Assembly: GCA_947448525.1 (NCBI GenBank)
Contig: CANFNV010000003.1
Location: 62,001 to 126,000 of the forward strand
Length of the DNA: 64,000 bases
DNA from: Flavobacteriaceae bacterium
GTDB lineage: Bacteria; Bacteroidota; Bacteroidia; Flavobacteriales; Flavobacteriaceae
Reading direction: 5' to 3'
Shown here: one piece after another, positions 9,656 to 17,250 of the stretch
Layout: each line of letters starts with the position of its first letter
How positions within the stretch are numbered: position 1 is the stretch's first letter
Program-made: the position numbers and the translations under genes
Notes under the pieces: generated by a model
What the model was told of the DNA's origin: nothing
The model's input: the letters and a program-made list of their open reading frames with translations, nothing else
Databases searched by the model: none

Positions 9656-9856
9656 TTATTTATTTTTAAGTTTTTGCTCAATCTTTTTAGACATTTTGAA
9701 GATAAGAAGAATAAAAACGGCACAAAATGAAGCGATAATTCCAATTAATGCAATCATGCTATTTCCTTCAAGTGGGTTATTGAAATCCAGTTGGGATACA
9801 TTAAAAATGATAAGTGCAATTGCTAAAATAATTAGTGTTGTAGTAAAAATTTTCAT
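9656..9856 (-). CDS. Small two-helix membrane protein, unknown function
   Basis: 66 aa with two predicted membrane helices (about residues 4-20 and 34-54) and a lysine-rich tail (KMSKKIEQKLKNK) that should face the cytoplasm. I recognise no family. It is the first gene of a probable two-gene unit with the flavoprotein gene, 3 bp away. Coding potential is supported by the clean ATG, the positive-inside tail and the tight spacing. Confidence 0.65.
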   Translation of the reverse strand: MKIFTTTLIILAIALIIFNVSQLDFNNPLEGNSMIALIGIIASFCAVFILLIFKMSKKIEQKLKNK

Positions 9857-9893
9857 TGAATATATTTAAAGTGTAAAAATAGTAAAATTTGAT

Positions 9894-10092
9894 TTAAACA
9901 AACATTTCTTTAACATTAGCGGCAAATAATTTAACAGCTATGGCCAGTAGTATAACTCCATATGTTTTTCGAATGACACCCAAACCATTTTTACCTAATA
10001 ATTTTCAATTTTAGAGGATGATATTAATACAAAATAAACTAAATCAATATTTAAAATAATAGCAATAAAAATATTTATGGTTTGAAATTGAG
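9894..10092 (-). pseudogene. Remnant of a MarC-family membrane protein gene (C-terminal part only)
   Basis: No ORF is listed here, but the minus strand reads as the C-terminal third of a MarC/NAAT-type transporter: LGKNGLGVIRKTYGVILLAI, then AVKLFAANVKEMFV and a stop near 9894. About 115 bases upstream the match continues in a second frame (NIFIAIILNIDLVYFVLISSSKIEN). One small frameshift near 10006 separates the two. Upstream of about 10092 only stops are found and the rest of the gene is missing. This fills most of the gap between the 66-aa gene and the DUF3109 gene. The family assignment is from memory of the MarC C-terminal motif. Confidence 0.6.
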
Positions 10093-10147
10093 AGTTCAAT
10101 TATTACTTTCCCTAAGTTATATCCTTAAAAAATGAAATAATCCTTTG

Positions 10148-10155
10148 TACCTTTG
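10148..10155 (+). promoter_or_regulatory. -7 promoter box that rules out the TTG start of the DUF3109 gene
   Basis: TACCTTTG matches TAnnTTTG perfectly. The TTG the ORF track uses as a start (10153) is the end of this box, so transcription should begin about 7 bp further on and translation at the ATG at 10177. Confidence 0.6.
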
Positions 10156-10176
10156 AAAAAATTAAAGATTAGCAAA

Positions 10177-10749
10177 ATGTTTCAATTAGGGAAAACAATA
10201 GTTTCAGAAGATATTTTAGAAAAAGATTTTGTTTGTAATCTTTCGTCTTGTCATGGTGCTTGTTGCGTTGATGGTGATGCTGGGGCACCTTTGAGTGAGG
10301 AGGAAACTAAAATTATGGAAGAAATTTATCCAAAAGTAAAGCCATTTCTTCGAAAAGAAGGAATTGAAGCAATCGAACGATTGGGCACATGGGTAAAAGG
10401 AACCGAACAAGATTTAGAAACTCCACTAATAGACAATAAAGATTGTGCTTACGTAATTTTTGATGGTAAAACAGCGCTATGCGGCATTGAACAGGCCTAC
10501 AACCAAGGAGTTATTTCTTGGAAAAAACCCGTTTCCTGTCATTTATATCCAATTAGAGTTAAAGATTTCTCAGAATTTGCAGCCGTTAATTATGATCGAT
10601 GGGATATTTGTGATGATGCCTGTACCCTCGGAAAAGAACTTCAAGTACCGATATATAAATTTGTAAAAGAAGCATTAATTAGAAAGTTTGGAGAAGATTG
10701 GTACATGGAATTGGAAAAAGTAGCAGAGGATTTGAAAAGGGAGAACTAA
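10177..10749 (+). CDS. DUF3109 family protein (YkgJ-like cysteine cluster protein)
   Basis: 190 aa from the ATG at 10177 (MFQLGKTIVSEDI). It has the cysteine pattern CNLSSCHGACC near the N-terminus, then a single Cys in KDCAYVIF and in ALCGIEQ, then PVSCHLYPIR and DICDDACTLG. This pattern is diagnostic of DUF3109 and its CxxxCxxxCC relatives, suspected to bind zinc or iron-sulfur. Function is unknown; it is common across Bacteroidota as a single-copy gene. It ends just before a strong hairpin terminator. The neighbouring insert at 10.78 kb does not disrupt it. Confidence 0.9.
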   Translation: MFQLGKTIVSEDILEKDFVCNLSSCHGACCVDGDAGAPLSEEETKIMEEIYPKVKPFLRKEGIEAIERLGTWVKGTEQDLETPLIDNKDCAYVIFDGKTALCGIEQAYNQGVISWKKPVSCHLYPIRVKDFSEFAAVNYDRWDICDDACTLGKELQVPIYKFVKEALIRKFGEDWYMELEKVAEDLKREN

Positions 10750-10753
10750 TAGC

Positions 10754-10781
10754 AAAACCGTCTGTTCCCAGACGGTTTTTT
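10754..10781. terminator. Bidirectional hairpin terminator after the DUF3109 gene
   Basis: AAAACCGTCTG / CAGACGGTTTT stem with a 4-nt TTCC loop and T-runs on both sides. It ends the plus-strand gene. On the minus strand it directly follows the tRNA-Ala 3' fragment, so it was probably the original terminator of tRNA-Ala before the insert arrived. Confidence 0.85.
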
Positions 10782-10825
10782 GTGGAGAAGATGGGGCTCG
10801 AACCCACGACCTCTTGACTGCCAGT
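10782..10825 (-). repeat. Distal att-like repeat: tRNA-Ala 3'-half fragment
   Basis: Identical over 44 bp to 12615-12658. It covers the anticodon loop through the discriminator base of tRNA-Ala but lacks the 5' half, so it cannot be a functional tRNA. The identity stops at the anticodon-stem side (next bases AGAATC here, CAAGCA in the real tRNA). Confidence 0.85.
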
Positions 10826-10990
10826 AGAATCTATATCTCAAGAAAGCCCTATTTTACTTAGGTTTTCGTTTTTTAAGTAATGCAAAATCGTGCATTTTCT
10901 AACATTTTCCCACTTAGAAAGTACACTTAGATTAATGAGTTGTAAATTTAGATAACTGTAAAAAATTATTGCTAATTAAAATCTATTGTT

Positions 10991-11024
10991 AGCCAAATGT
11001 CAATATTAATTTATACATTTGGCT
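10991..11024. repeat. Palindrome upstream of the ATPase gene (copy 1)
   Basis: Arms AGCCAAATGT and ACATTTGGCT are perfectly complementary with a 14-nt spacer, followed by GATAATAAAATA and, 17 bp after the arm, the ATPase ATG. It is related to copy 2 at 12475-12508 (about 79% identity over 52 bp). It could be an operator for the ATPase, a hairpin recognised for mobility, or an RNA element in the leader. Confidence 0.75.
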
Positions 11025-11041
11025 GATAATAAAATACTTTT

Positions 11042-12454
11042 ATGAAAAAAGTTATAGGAAGAGAAAAGGAAATAGAACTATTACATAACGCTATAAATTC
11101 GGATAAGTCGGAGTTAATAGCTATATATGGAAGAAGACGTGTTGGGAAAACTTTTTTAATCCGTGAGACCTTTTCTAAAGAAATGATTTTTGAAGTTTCA
11201 GGAATTCCTGATGGAAGTTTCAAAGAACAATTGATGAACTTTCATATTGAACTTTCTAAAAAATATTCGCATCCAACAAATACTACTGTGCCCATTAATT
11301 GGATGGAAGCTTTCACATTATTAGGGGACTATATTGACACTTTAAAAAAATCAAGCAAAAAAGTAATTTTTATAGATGAATTCCCTTGGATTTACACTCA
11401 CAAGTCAAAATTTGTACAAATGTTTAGTCACTTTTGGAATAGCTATTGTACAAAACGAAATGATTTGATTGTTGTGATATGTGGTTCTTCGGCTTCGTTT
11501 ATGGTTAATAAAGTTATTAATGATAAAAAAGGCTTACATAATAGGATAACAATTCCTATAAGATTGTTGCCTTTTAATCTTTATGAAACTGAACTTTTTC
11601 TAAAATCCAAAAAAGTTAATTTAGATAGATATTCCTATCTCCAATTGTATATGGCTATTGGAGGCATTCCTCACTATTTGGAAAAAATTAATCCAGGGGA
11701 CAGCGTTCCAGTAGCAATTGATAGGCTTTGCTTTCAAAAAAATGGGGTTTTAGTAAATGAATTTAATCAAATATTTGCTTCTTTATTTGAAAATTCCGAG
11801 AATCACATGAAAATAGTTGAAGCTTTAGCTTCGAGCCAAAAAGGAATGTTAAGACAAGAATTAATAGATAAATCAAAGGTTCCTTCTGGTGGAACACTAT
11901 CTAATACGATTCAAGAGCTAATCGAATCTGGGTTTATTTCTGAATATCATCCCTATGATAAAAAAACTAAAGAGACCCTTTATAGACTTTCAGACGAATA
12001 CTCTCTTTTTTATTTGAAGTTTATTAAAAATAATTTGAGCACCAGTTGGACAAGTCTTTTTGCTTCTAGGAGTTATATCTCATGGGGTGGCTTTGCATTT
12101 GAAACGCTGTGTCTTAAACATGTTGACCAAATATTAAAAAAACTAGGGTTAATAGGTATCGATACTAAAAGTAGGAGCTGGAGAAATAAAAATGCTCAAA
12201 TTGATTTACTTATAGCAAGAAATGACCGCAGTATAAATATCTGTGAAATGAAATTTTCTGTTAATGAATTTGTCATTGACAAATCTTATGCTGAAAATAT
12301 ACGAAATAAGAAAAGTGAATTCATTAAAGAAACATCAACAAGAGATAATTTATTTGTCACATTTGTCACAACTTATGGAGTTAAAAAAAATGCCTATAGT
12401 AATGAGGTTATGGATAATGAGGTTACAATGGATAGTTTGTTTGAAAAATTATAG
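11042..12454 (+). CDS. ATPase with C-terminal PD-(D/E)XK nuclease-like domain (archaeal-type/DUF234 ATPase family)
   Basis: 470 aa. The P-loop is GRRRVGKT (residues 30-37) and Walker B is VIFIDEFPW (Asp112, Glu113). VICGSSASFM looks like a sensor-1 strand and MAIGGIPHYLEKI is the family hallmark. A winged-helix region follows at about 255-325. The C-terminal 120 residues contain Glu354, Asp388 in AQIDLLI and E402-x-K404 in CEMKF, the layout of a PD-(D/E)XK nuclease fold. Such ATPase-nuclease fusions are widespread in archaea and Bacteroidota, often in many copies, and their role is not established. Here the gene is alone inside a tRNA-bounded insert between two palindromes. It is full length, so under selection or recently acquired. 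Confidence 0.88.
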   Translation: MKKVIGREKEIELLHNAINSDKSELIAIYGRRRVGKTFLIRETFSKEMIFEVSGIPDGSFKEQLMNFHIELSKKYSHPTNTTVPINWMEAFTLLGDYIDTLKKSSKKVIFIDEFPWIYTHKSKFVQMFSHFWNSYCTKRNDLIVVICGSSASFMVNKVINDKKGLHNRITIPIRLLPFNLYETELFLKSKKVNLDRYSYLQLYMAIGGIPHYLEKINPGDSVPVAIDRLCFQKNGVLVNEFNQIFASLFENSENHMKIVEALASSQKGMLRQELIDKSKVPSGGTLSNTIQELIESGFISEYHPYDKKTKETLYRLSDEYSLFYLKFIKNNLSTSWTSLFASRSYISWGGFAFETLCLKHVDQILKKLGLIGIDTKSRSWRNKNAQIDLLIARNDRSINICEMKFSVNEFVIDKSYAENIRNKKSEFIKETSTRDNLFVTFVTTYGVKKNAYSNEVMDNEVTMDSLFEKL

Positions 12455-12474
12455 GATTTAAAAAATTTATTGGT

Positions 12475-12508
12475 AGCCAAAAGTAATAATTAAAACCTAC
12501 TTTTGGCT
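12475..12508. repeat. Palindrome downstream of the ATPase gene (copy 2)
   Basis: Arms AGCCAAAAGT and ACTTTTGGCT, perfectly complementary, with the same 14-nt spacer as copy 1 and the same TAATAAAATA after it. The one arm difference from copy 1 (T to A) is matched by the compensating A to T in the partner arm, so pairing has been conserved. No T-run follows, so it is not a standard terminator. Confidence 0.75.
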
Positions 12509-12574
12509 GCTAATAAAATAAATTATCATACCCACTAATAAAGTCAGCACACCCTACATCGCCACCCAACGGCC

Positions 12575-12604
12575 ACAAAAAAGCCTCACATCGCTGTAAG
12601 GCTT
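12575..12604 (-). terminator. Terminator of tRNA-Ala on the insert side
   Basis: AAGCCTCACA / TGTAAGGCTT stem (one mismatch) with a TCGC loop; read on the minus strand it ends in a T-run. It lies about 10 bp beyond the tRNA 3' end, inside the insert, and would replace the original terminator now at 10754-10781. Confidence 0.75.
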
Positions 12605-12614
12605 TGTATTACTA

Positions 12615-12658
12615 GTGGAGAAGATGGGGCTCGAACCCACGACCTCTTGACTGCCAGT
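12615..12658 (-). repeat. Proximal att-like repeat inside the intact tRNA-Ala
   Basis: Second copy of the 44-bp repeat. It spans the tRNA 3' half from the anticodon loop plus one base beyond the discriminator. Confidence 0.85.
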
Positions 12659-12689
12659 CAAGCACTCTAGCCAACTGAGCTACATCCCC
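12616..12689 (-). tRNA. tRNA-Ala (anticodon GGC)
   Basis: The 74-nt minus-strand sequence folds into a complete cloverleaf: acceptor GGGGATG/CTTCTCC with one T-T mismatch, D stem GCTC/GAGT, anticodon stem CTTGA/TCAAG with loop CTGGCAG (anticodon GGC), 5-nt variable loop, and T arm GTGGG-TTCGAGC-CCCAT. The G3:U70 pair, the alanine identity signal, is present. CCA is not encoded. Its 3' half is duplicated at 10782-10825, marking it as an insertion target. Confidence 0.96.
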
Positions 12690-12836
12690 AATATTTTTGT
12701 AAAATTACATTTTTTTTTAACTTTTTCTTTTAAAACTCAATCTTTTCAAAATATTTAATAGGAATACATTGAAATAAAAGCAATTATATATTTTTTTTTA
12801 TTAATATTGTAATCTAAAATTATAACTAAATTATTT

Positions 12837-14729
12837 ATGAAAAAAATTACTATTATTGCAATTACTTTCTTGTTAACCATGAGTAATTACTCTTTTGGGC
12901 AAACGTATTACTCTGAAAATTTTGAAGGAGGATTAAATGGATGGGTTGTTACTGACCTAGATGCAGATACTCACAATTGGGCAGTCTTAAACGCCTCAAC
13001 TATCGATGCAACACTTGGTTCGGGTTCTTTAGTTTCATTCTCGTATGATGACACTGCAGTTGCTCCATTAACTCCAGACAATTTAGCAACATCTCCAGCA
13101 ATTGATTTGACAGCTGTAACAGCATCAAATGTTTTCTTCTTATATGATCAACTTACGGCATCAAGTTGGCCAGACGAACATTATGCAATCTATATTACTA
13201 CATCAAATGATCCTGCAGTAATTACAGCATCTACACCACTTTATGAGACCGATGTTTCGGACTTGGTTTTAACCAACAAGGCCTTAGATATAACAAGTTA
13301 TATTGGTCAAACTATTTATGTTAGTTTTAGACATTTCAGCTGTACAGATAAATATTATTTAATAGTTGACAACATGTCTGTTGTTACCTTACCGGCTAAT
13401 GATGTAAGTGTTCTTTCTTCAACAATTAACAGATATAGTTTATTAAATATCAATAATACATTATCCCTTACAGTAAAAAACAAAGGAGCAAATACAGTTA
13501 ATAATTTAACTGTAAAATGGAATGATGGTACTGATCATATTTCAATAATTCCAATTACAATTGCATCTCAAGAAGTAGTTACTATTGATCATCCAACGGT
13601 AGTCAATTACAGCACATTGGTTGATAAAAATATTGTAACCACTATTACTAATATTGATGGTAATTTAGATTCTGACCCTACAAATAATTCAAGTTCTAAC
13701 TTGTTTAACACAATAAGTCAATCTTCACCTAAAAAAGTTTTATTTGAAGAAGGTACTGGAACTTGGTGTGGATGGTGCCCAAGAGGAGCTGTTGCAATGA
13801 ATTATATGACTACAACCTATCCGAATGATTTTATTGGTGTTGCTGTACATAATGGAAGTACAGATCCAATGAAATTAGCTGCTTATGATACTGCTGCTGG
13901 AATAACTGGTTTTCCAGGAATGAATGTAGATAGAGCAGTTAAAAATGAAAGTGTTTCACAAAATTTAATGATTTCACATTTAAATGAAAGAAGGGTATTG
14001 TCTGTTCCTGTAAGTTTGGTTGCTTCGGGTACAATAAATGGAACTGCTATTTCAATTAACGCATCGGCAACATTTAGAGCTAATTTTGCAAATGCAAATT
14101 ATTCTATGGGAGTTATTATTTCTGAAGATAATGTTCACGGTACAGCAACAGGATATAAACAAACAAATTATTATGCAAATAATGCAAATGGTCCAATGGG
14201 AGGTTTTGAATCATTGGCAAATCCAGTTCCTGCCGCACAAATGTATTACAATCATGTAGGCAGAGCTTTAGTTGGCGGATACAATGGTCAAAGTGGTTCA
14301 GTTCCAACAACAATTACCGACGGACAAGTTGTGAATTATACATTTAATTACACTAAACCTACTGCTTATGTTGCTGCTAATATGAATGCCGTTCTAGTAT
14401 TAATAGATCAAATAACAGGAGAAATTGTAAATGCAGTTTCTATACCATTTTCATCACTAGGAAATAATGAAGTTGCCTCAAGATTCAATAATATCCAAAT
14501 ATATCCTAATCCAGCAATCGATAATTTTAGCATTCAAAATCTAAAAGAAGGAGTTTACAATGTTGCTATTTATGATTTACAAGGTAGATTAGTTCAAAAA
14601 AATGACAATAAGAGTGTTGATTATAACCAAAGTTTAAATATTCAACTTAAAAATGTTGCTAGTGGAGAATATATAGTTAATATTTCTCTGGAAAATGAAT
14701 CATATAGTACACATTTATTAGTAAAATAA
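12837..14729 (+). CDS. Secreted Omp28-like thioredoxin-fold protein with T9SS type A sorting domain
   Basis: 630 aa. The signal peptide ends near FGQTYY. Residues of about 25-185 form a choice-of-anchor-J-like jelly-roll domain (YYSENFEGGLNGW), followed by a CARDB-like Ig region and an Omp28/thioredoxin-like domain with the redox pair Cys311-Cys314 in GTWCGWCP. The last 80 residues (IQIYPNPAIDNFSIQN to the Lys end) are a classic type A sorting tail, so the protein should cross the outer membrane through T9SS and be surface-attached or released. The next gene begins 4 bp after its stop and also carries a T9SS tail. It probably works in extracellular thiol-disulfide exchange; the substrate is unknown. 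Confidence 0.88.
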   Translation: MKKITIIAITFLLTMSNYSFGQTYYSENFEGGLNGWVVTDLDADTHNWAVLNASTIDATLGSGSLVSFSYDDTAVAPLTPDNLATSPAIDLTAVTASNVFFLYDQLTASSWPDEHYAIYITTSNDPAVITASTPLYETDVSDLVLTNKALDITSYIGQTIYVSFRHFSCTDKYYLIVDNMSVVTLPANDVSVLSSTINRYSLLNINNTLSLTVKNKGANTVNNLTVKWNDGTDHISIIPITIASQEVVTIDHPTVVNYSTLVDKNIVTTITNIDGNLDSDPTNNSSSNLFNTISQSSPKKVLFEEGTGTWCGWCPRGAVAMNYMTTTYPNDFIGVAVHNGSTDPMKLAAYDTAAGITGFPGMNVDRAVKNESVSQNLMISHLNERRVLSVPVSLVASGTINGTAISINASATFRANFANANYSMGVIISEDNVHGTATGYKQTNYYANNANGPMGGFESLANPVPAAQMYYNHVGRALVGGYNGQSGSVPTTITDGQVVNYTFNYTKPTAYVAANMNAVLVLIDQITGEIVNAVSIPFSSLGNNEVASRFNNIQIYPNPAIDNFSIQNLKEGVYNVAIYDLQGRLVQKNDNKSVDYNQSLNIQLKNVASGEYIVNISLENESYSTHLLVK

Positions 14730-14733
14730 AACA

Positions 14734-15459
14734 ATGAAAAAAAATATTCTTTTAGCTTTTCTTTTTATAGCAGGTATAAGCAACGCGCAGTTAGCGGTTG
14801 CTAAAATTGATGGTACACCTATAGCTGATGGTGAGGTAATTACTTTTAATTCTGTTCTACTTAATGAAGCTACTTTGTCATTAAAAATCACTAATACTTT
14901 AACGTCAAGTATTGAAGTTAAATTAAAATGTACTAGTTTTATAAATACTGATGGAGTAGGAATGGCAGTCTGTTTTGGTGGTGATTGTTATAGTGGAGTT
15001 ACAGTCGGACAAATGTATCCGTCAGCATCAACTAATGTAACTATTGCAGCAGGAGAAAATGATACAACATCTCATTTTATAAATTCAGACCCTGGTAATG
15101 GAACTTCAATTATTGATTATGTTTTTCAAATTTACAGAACCAATAATTTTGGCGCTATAGTTGGAAACCCCTTTTCTTTTACCTATAGATTTAATCCAAA
15201 TTTAGCTAATAGCACCTTTGATATAAAGAACATTGGCTTAGGGTTAAAATCAAGTGTGGTTTCATCGTGTCTTGAATTTGATGTTACAAATAGTGTAAAT
15301 CTTCAAATGTACGATATGAAAGGAGCATTAATTAATGAGAACAAGCTATTAAAGGGTTATCAAACTGTTGACGTCTCTAATTTATCTACTGGAATTTATA
15401 TTTTAAAATGCAGTAATAATGATGGTAAAAAAGCCACCATTAAGATTGTGAAAAAATAA
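14734..15459 (+). CDS. Secreted protein with T9SS type A sorting domain
   Basis: 241 aa with a signal peptide ending at ISNAQ and a C-terminal type A sorting tail (LQMYDMKGALINEN to TIKIVKK). The middle is a single beta-rich domain with cysteines (KLKCTSF, AVCFGGDC) that could form disulfides or be substrates of the neighbouring redox proteins. No family is recognised for the middle. It starts 4 bp after the Omp28-like gene, so the two are one operon, closed by the strong hairpin at 15514. Confidence 0.82.
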   Translation: MKKNILLAFLFIAGISNAQLAVAKIDGTPIADGEVITFNSVLLNEATLSLKITNTLTSSIEVKLKCTSFINTDGVGMAVCFGGDCYSGVTVGQMYPSASTNVTIAAGENDTTSHFINSDPGNGTSIIDYVFQIYRTNNFGAIVGNPFSFTYRFNPNLANSTFDIKNIGLGLKSSVVSSCLEFDVTNSVNLQMYDMKGALINENKLLKGYQTVDVSNLSTGIYILKCSNNDGKKATIKIVKK

Positions 15460-15513
15460 ATTTACTTGAGTTTATATTTTGAGTCGTCTAAAATAGATTG
15501 ACCAATATTACAA

Positions 15514-15543
15514 ACAAAGGCTGTCTAATTAGACAGCCTTTGT
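15514..15543. terminator. Strong palindromic terminator between convergent genes
   Basis: ACAAAGGCTGTCTAA repeats as its own reverse complement (30 bp with no unpaired base), followed by T-rich sequence. It serves the plus-strand T9SS operon and probably also the DUF6029 gene on the minus strand. Confidence 0.85.
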
Positions 15544-15599
15544 TATTTTTCTTTTAATATATTGTAATTATAGCTATATAAAATTGCATTGTAAACCAA

Positions 15600-17249
15600 T
15601 TAGAAAGTTGAATTTAATGACAATGAAATTCCAGAGCTTTCTGAAACAATTCTACAAACACCACCTACACAAACTAATCCACCTCTTTGTCTTCCATAAC
15701 TTAAAGCTATTCTAGTTGAGTTTTTTCTAAATGCAGAACCTACATTATAATAGTGGTTATCATTACCATCAAGATTACCATAATTATACATATCAGAGGC
15801 ATAAACAGAAAATTTAGAGTTGAAATTGTATTCTACAGTTGATGCGGCCCAGTTTCTTTTATCACTATCAGCCCACATGTGCTCACCTTGAATTCTAATT
15901 GATTTTGTAGTGTTAAATTTATAAGTTGCTTCTCCAGCTACTATATTTGTTTGCACAATACCAAAAGTATCGGTAGTTAATTTTAAATTATTATACTGAT
16001 TAATATATGCAAATCCAGTTGACAACTTATCACTAATTTTTTTTGTTATTTCTATATTAATATCAGAAAAGTATTTTTTTCCAAATCCAAGAAAATCTGT
16101 TTTATAATCTTGAGGGCTATACAAATAGAATGTTCCTCCTAAAGCGTGCCAATTTGAATAATTTATAGCAACTTTAGTGCCATATTTCCCACCAAATTTA
16201 GTTCCTTTTTTAAAATTGTAAAACAGATCTATTTGACCACCTATTTCACCAGCTTTAACAAGACTTTCATCAGATAGAAGAACATTTGGTTGCGCTTGAT
16301 AGACATAAATATTAGCTAAATTATAGTGATGTTGTTTAGTCAAACTAGGAATAAATCCCATTATTTTATCGTTATAAGAATTCCCATTTGCTTCTCTTTC
16401 CGAGAAGAAACTCATGTTTTCAAGACGTCTAAACGTTCCATCAAGTCCAAATCCTTTTTTAGAATATCCCATGTTTAAAACCAATGCGCTCCCTGGTTTC
16501 ACAAAGCTGTTTGAAACTTGATTAACTTGAACAACAGCATCTTTTGATTTATAATCATATTCCGTTGTTAAATAAAAAGCATTTCTACTAAAATTTATTC
16601 TTCCAGCAAAAGCATTAGTCAATCTATTAAAATTTGGATTTACAAAATCTGTTTTTTCATCTCTCCCAACATAAGTTATGCCAAAAGAAAGTTCCGAAGT
16701 TTTCATTTTGAACAAATCAGATAAAACTACTTCAGTATCAAGACCATAAATAGTACTATTAGCAACATCAAAACCAGATCTTTGCTTCCCGTTAATAGCT
16801 TTAATTGTCAAATAAGATGTAGGTTTAATAATTACTCTTAATCCTCTTAAAGCGTTGTTGATTCCTAAAGCCCTATCCTCCCAGCTTCTATATAGTAATC
16901 CGCTACCAAATTGTTCATAAAAATACCCGCCAGTAATATCTATTTTATCATTTTTATATTCTAAAAAATAGGTTCCAATATTCGTGCCTTTAAAAGCTGG
17001 ATTATAATTTAAAAGAGCATTTTTTTCATAGGATTCTACTTGAGTTCCACCTAACCAGTTTTTGTATTTATAATTTATAAATAGATAATTATTGGATCTT
17101 AGAGGGTTTTCTGGTTGAGAAAAATCAAGTTCTTTATCATTCAAATACCATTGTGCGTTACTTTCAAGTCCTCCAGTAACATTGCCTTTTTCTTGAGAAA
17201 ACACAGAGATAGAAATAAATACTATCACTATAAATATATTATTTTTCAT
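15600..17249 (-). CDS. DUF6029 family outer-membrane protein
   Basis: 549 aa with a signal peptide (IFIVIVFISISVFSQ). The mature part is made of amphipathic strands and ends in an aromatic residue (LSLNSTF), the usual mark of an outer-membrane beta-barrel. The early segment GGLESNAQWYLND and the central GGYFYEQFGSGLLYRSWEDR identify the Bacteroidota DUF6029 group. A CVGGVC pair near the C-terminus (residues 531-536) could be redox-active or structural. It starts 1 bp after the TlpA-like gene, so the two are co-transcribed. It may be the outer-membrane partner of the thioredoxin-like proteins around it, but that is inferred from context only. Confidence 0.82.
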   Translation of the reverse strand: MKNNIFIVIVFISISVFSQEKGNVTGGLESNAQWYLNDKELDFSQPENPLRSNNYLFINYKYKNWLGGTQVESYEKNALLNYNPAFKGTNIGTYFLEYKNDKIDITGGYFYEQFGSGLLYRSWEDRALGINNALRGLRVIIKPTSYLTIKAINGKQRSGFDVANSTIYGLDTEVVLSDLFKMKTSELSFGITYVGRDEKTDFVNPNFNRLTNAFAGRINFSRNAFYLTTEYDYKSKDAVVQVNQVSNSFVKPGSALVLNMGYSKKGFGLDGTFRRLENMSFFSEREANGNSYNDKIMGFIPSLTKQHHYNLANIYVYQAQPNVLLSDESLVKAGEIGGQIDLFYNFKKGTKFGGKYGTKVAINYSNWHALGGTFYLYSPQDYKTDFLGFGKKYFSDINIEITKKISDKLSTGFAYINQYNNLKLTTDTFGIVQTNIVAGEATYKFNTTKSIRIQGEHMWADSDKRNWAASTVEYNFNSKFSVYASDMYNYGNLDGNDNHYYNVGSAFRKNSTRIALSYGRQRGGLVCVGGVCRIVSESSGISLSLNSTF

Positions 17250-17250
17250 T

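Larger units (their letters stand above)
10782..12658. mobile_element. Putative small integrated element at tRNA-Ala, bounded by 44-bp direct repeats
   Basis: A 44-bp sequence equal to the 3' half of tRNA-Ala(GGC) is present twice in the same orientation, at 10782-10825 and within the intact tRNA at 12615-12658. One unit is 1833 bp. This is the footprint left by tyrosine-recombinase insertion into a tRNA 3' half. The interior holds one gene, the ATPase-nuclease at 11042-12454, plus two related palindromes. No integrase, relaxase or transposase is present, so it would need help in trans or is a shrunken remnant. Base composition is similar to its surroundings. The alternative is a duplication of the tRNA end without site-specific integration. 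Confidence 0.6.

Noticed and set aside
10782-10825. A second tRNA-Ala gene
   Set aside because: Only the 3' half is present, with no acceptor 5' strand, D arm or 5' anticodon strand; it is a repeat fragment.
11011-11223. Minus-strand ORF over the ATPase start
   Set aside because: Shadow of the ATPase coding frame that also crosses the upstream palindrome.
12475-12508. Rho-independent terminator of the ATPase gene
   Set aside because: The stem is good, but no T-run follows and a related copy lies upstream of the same gene.
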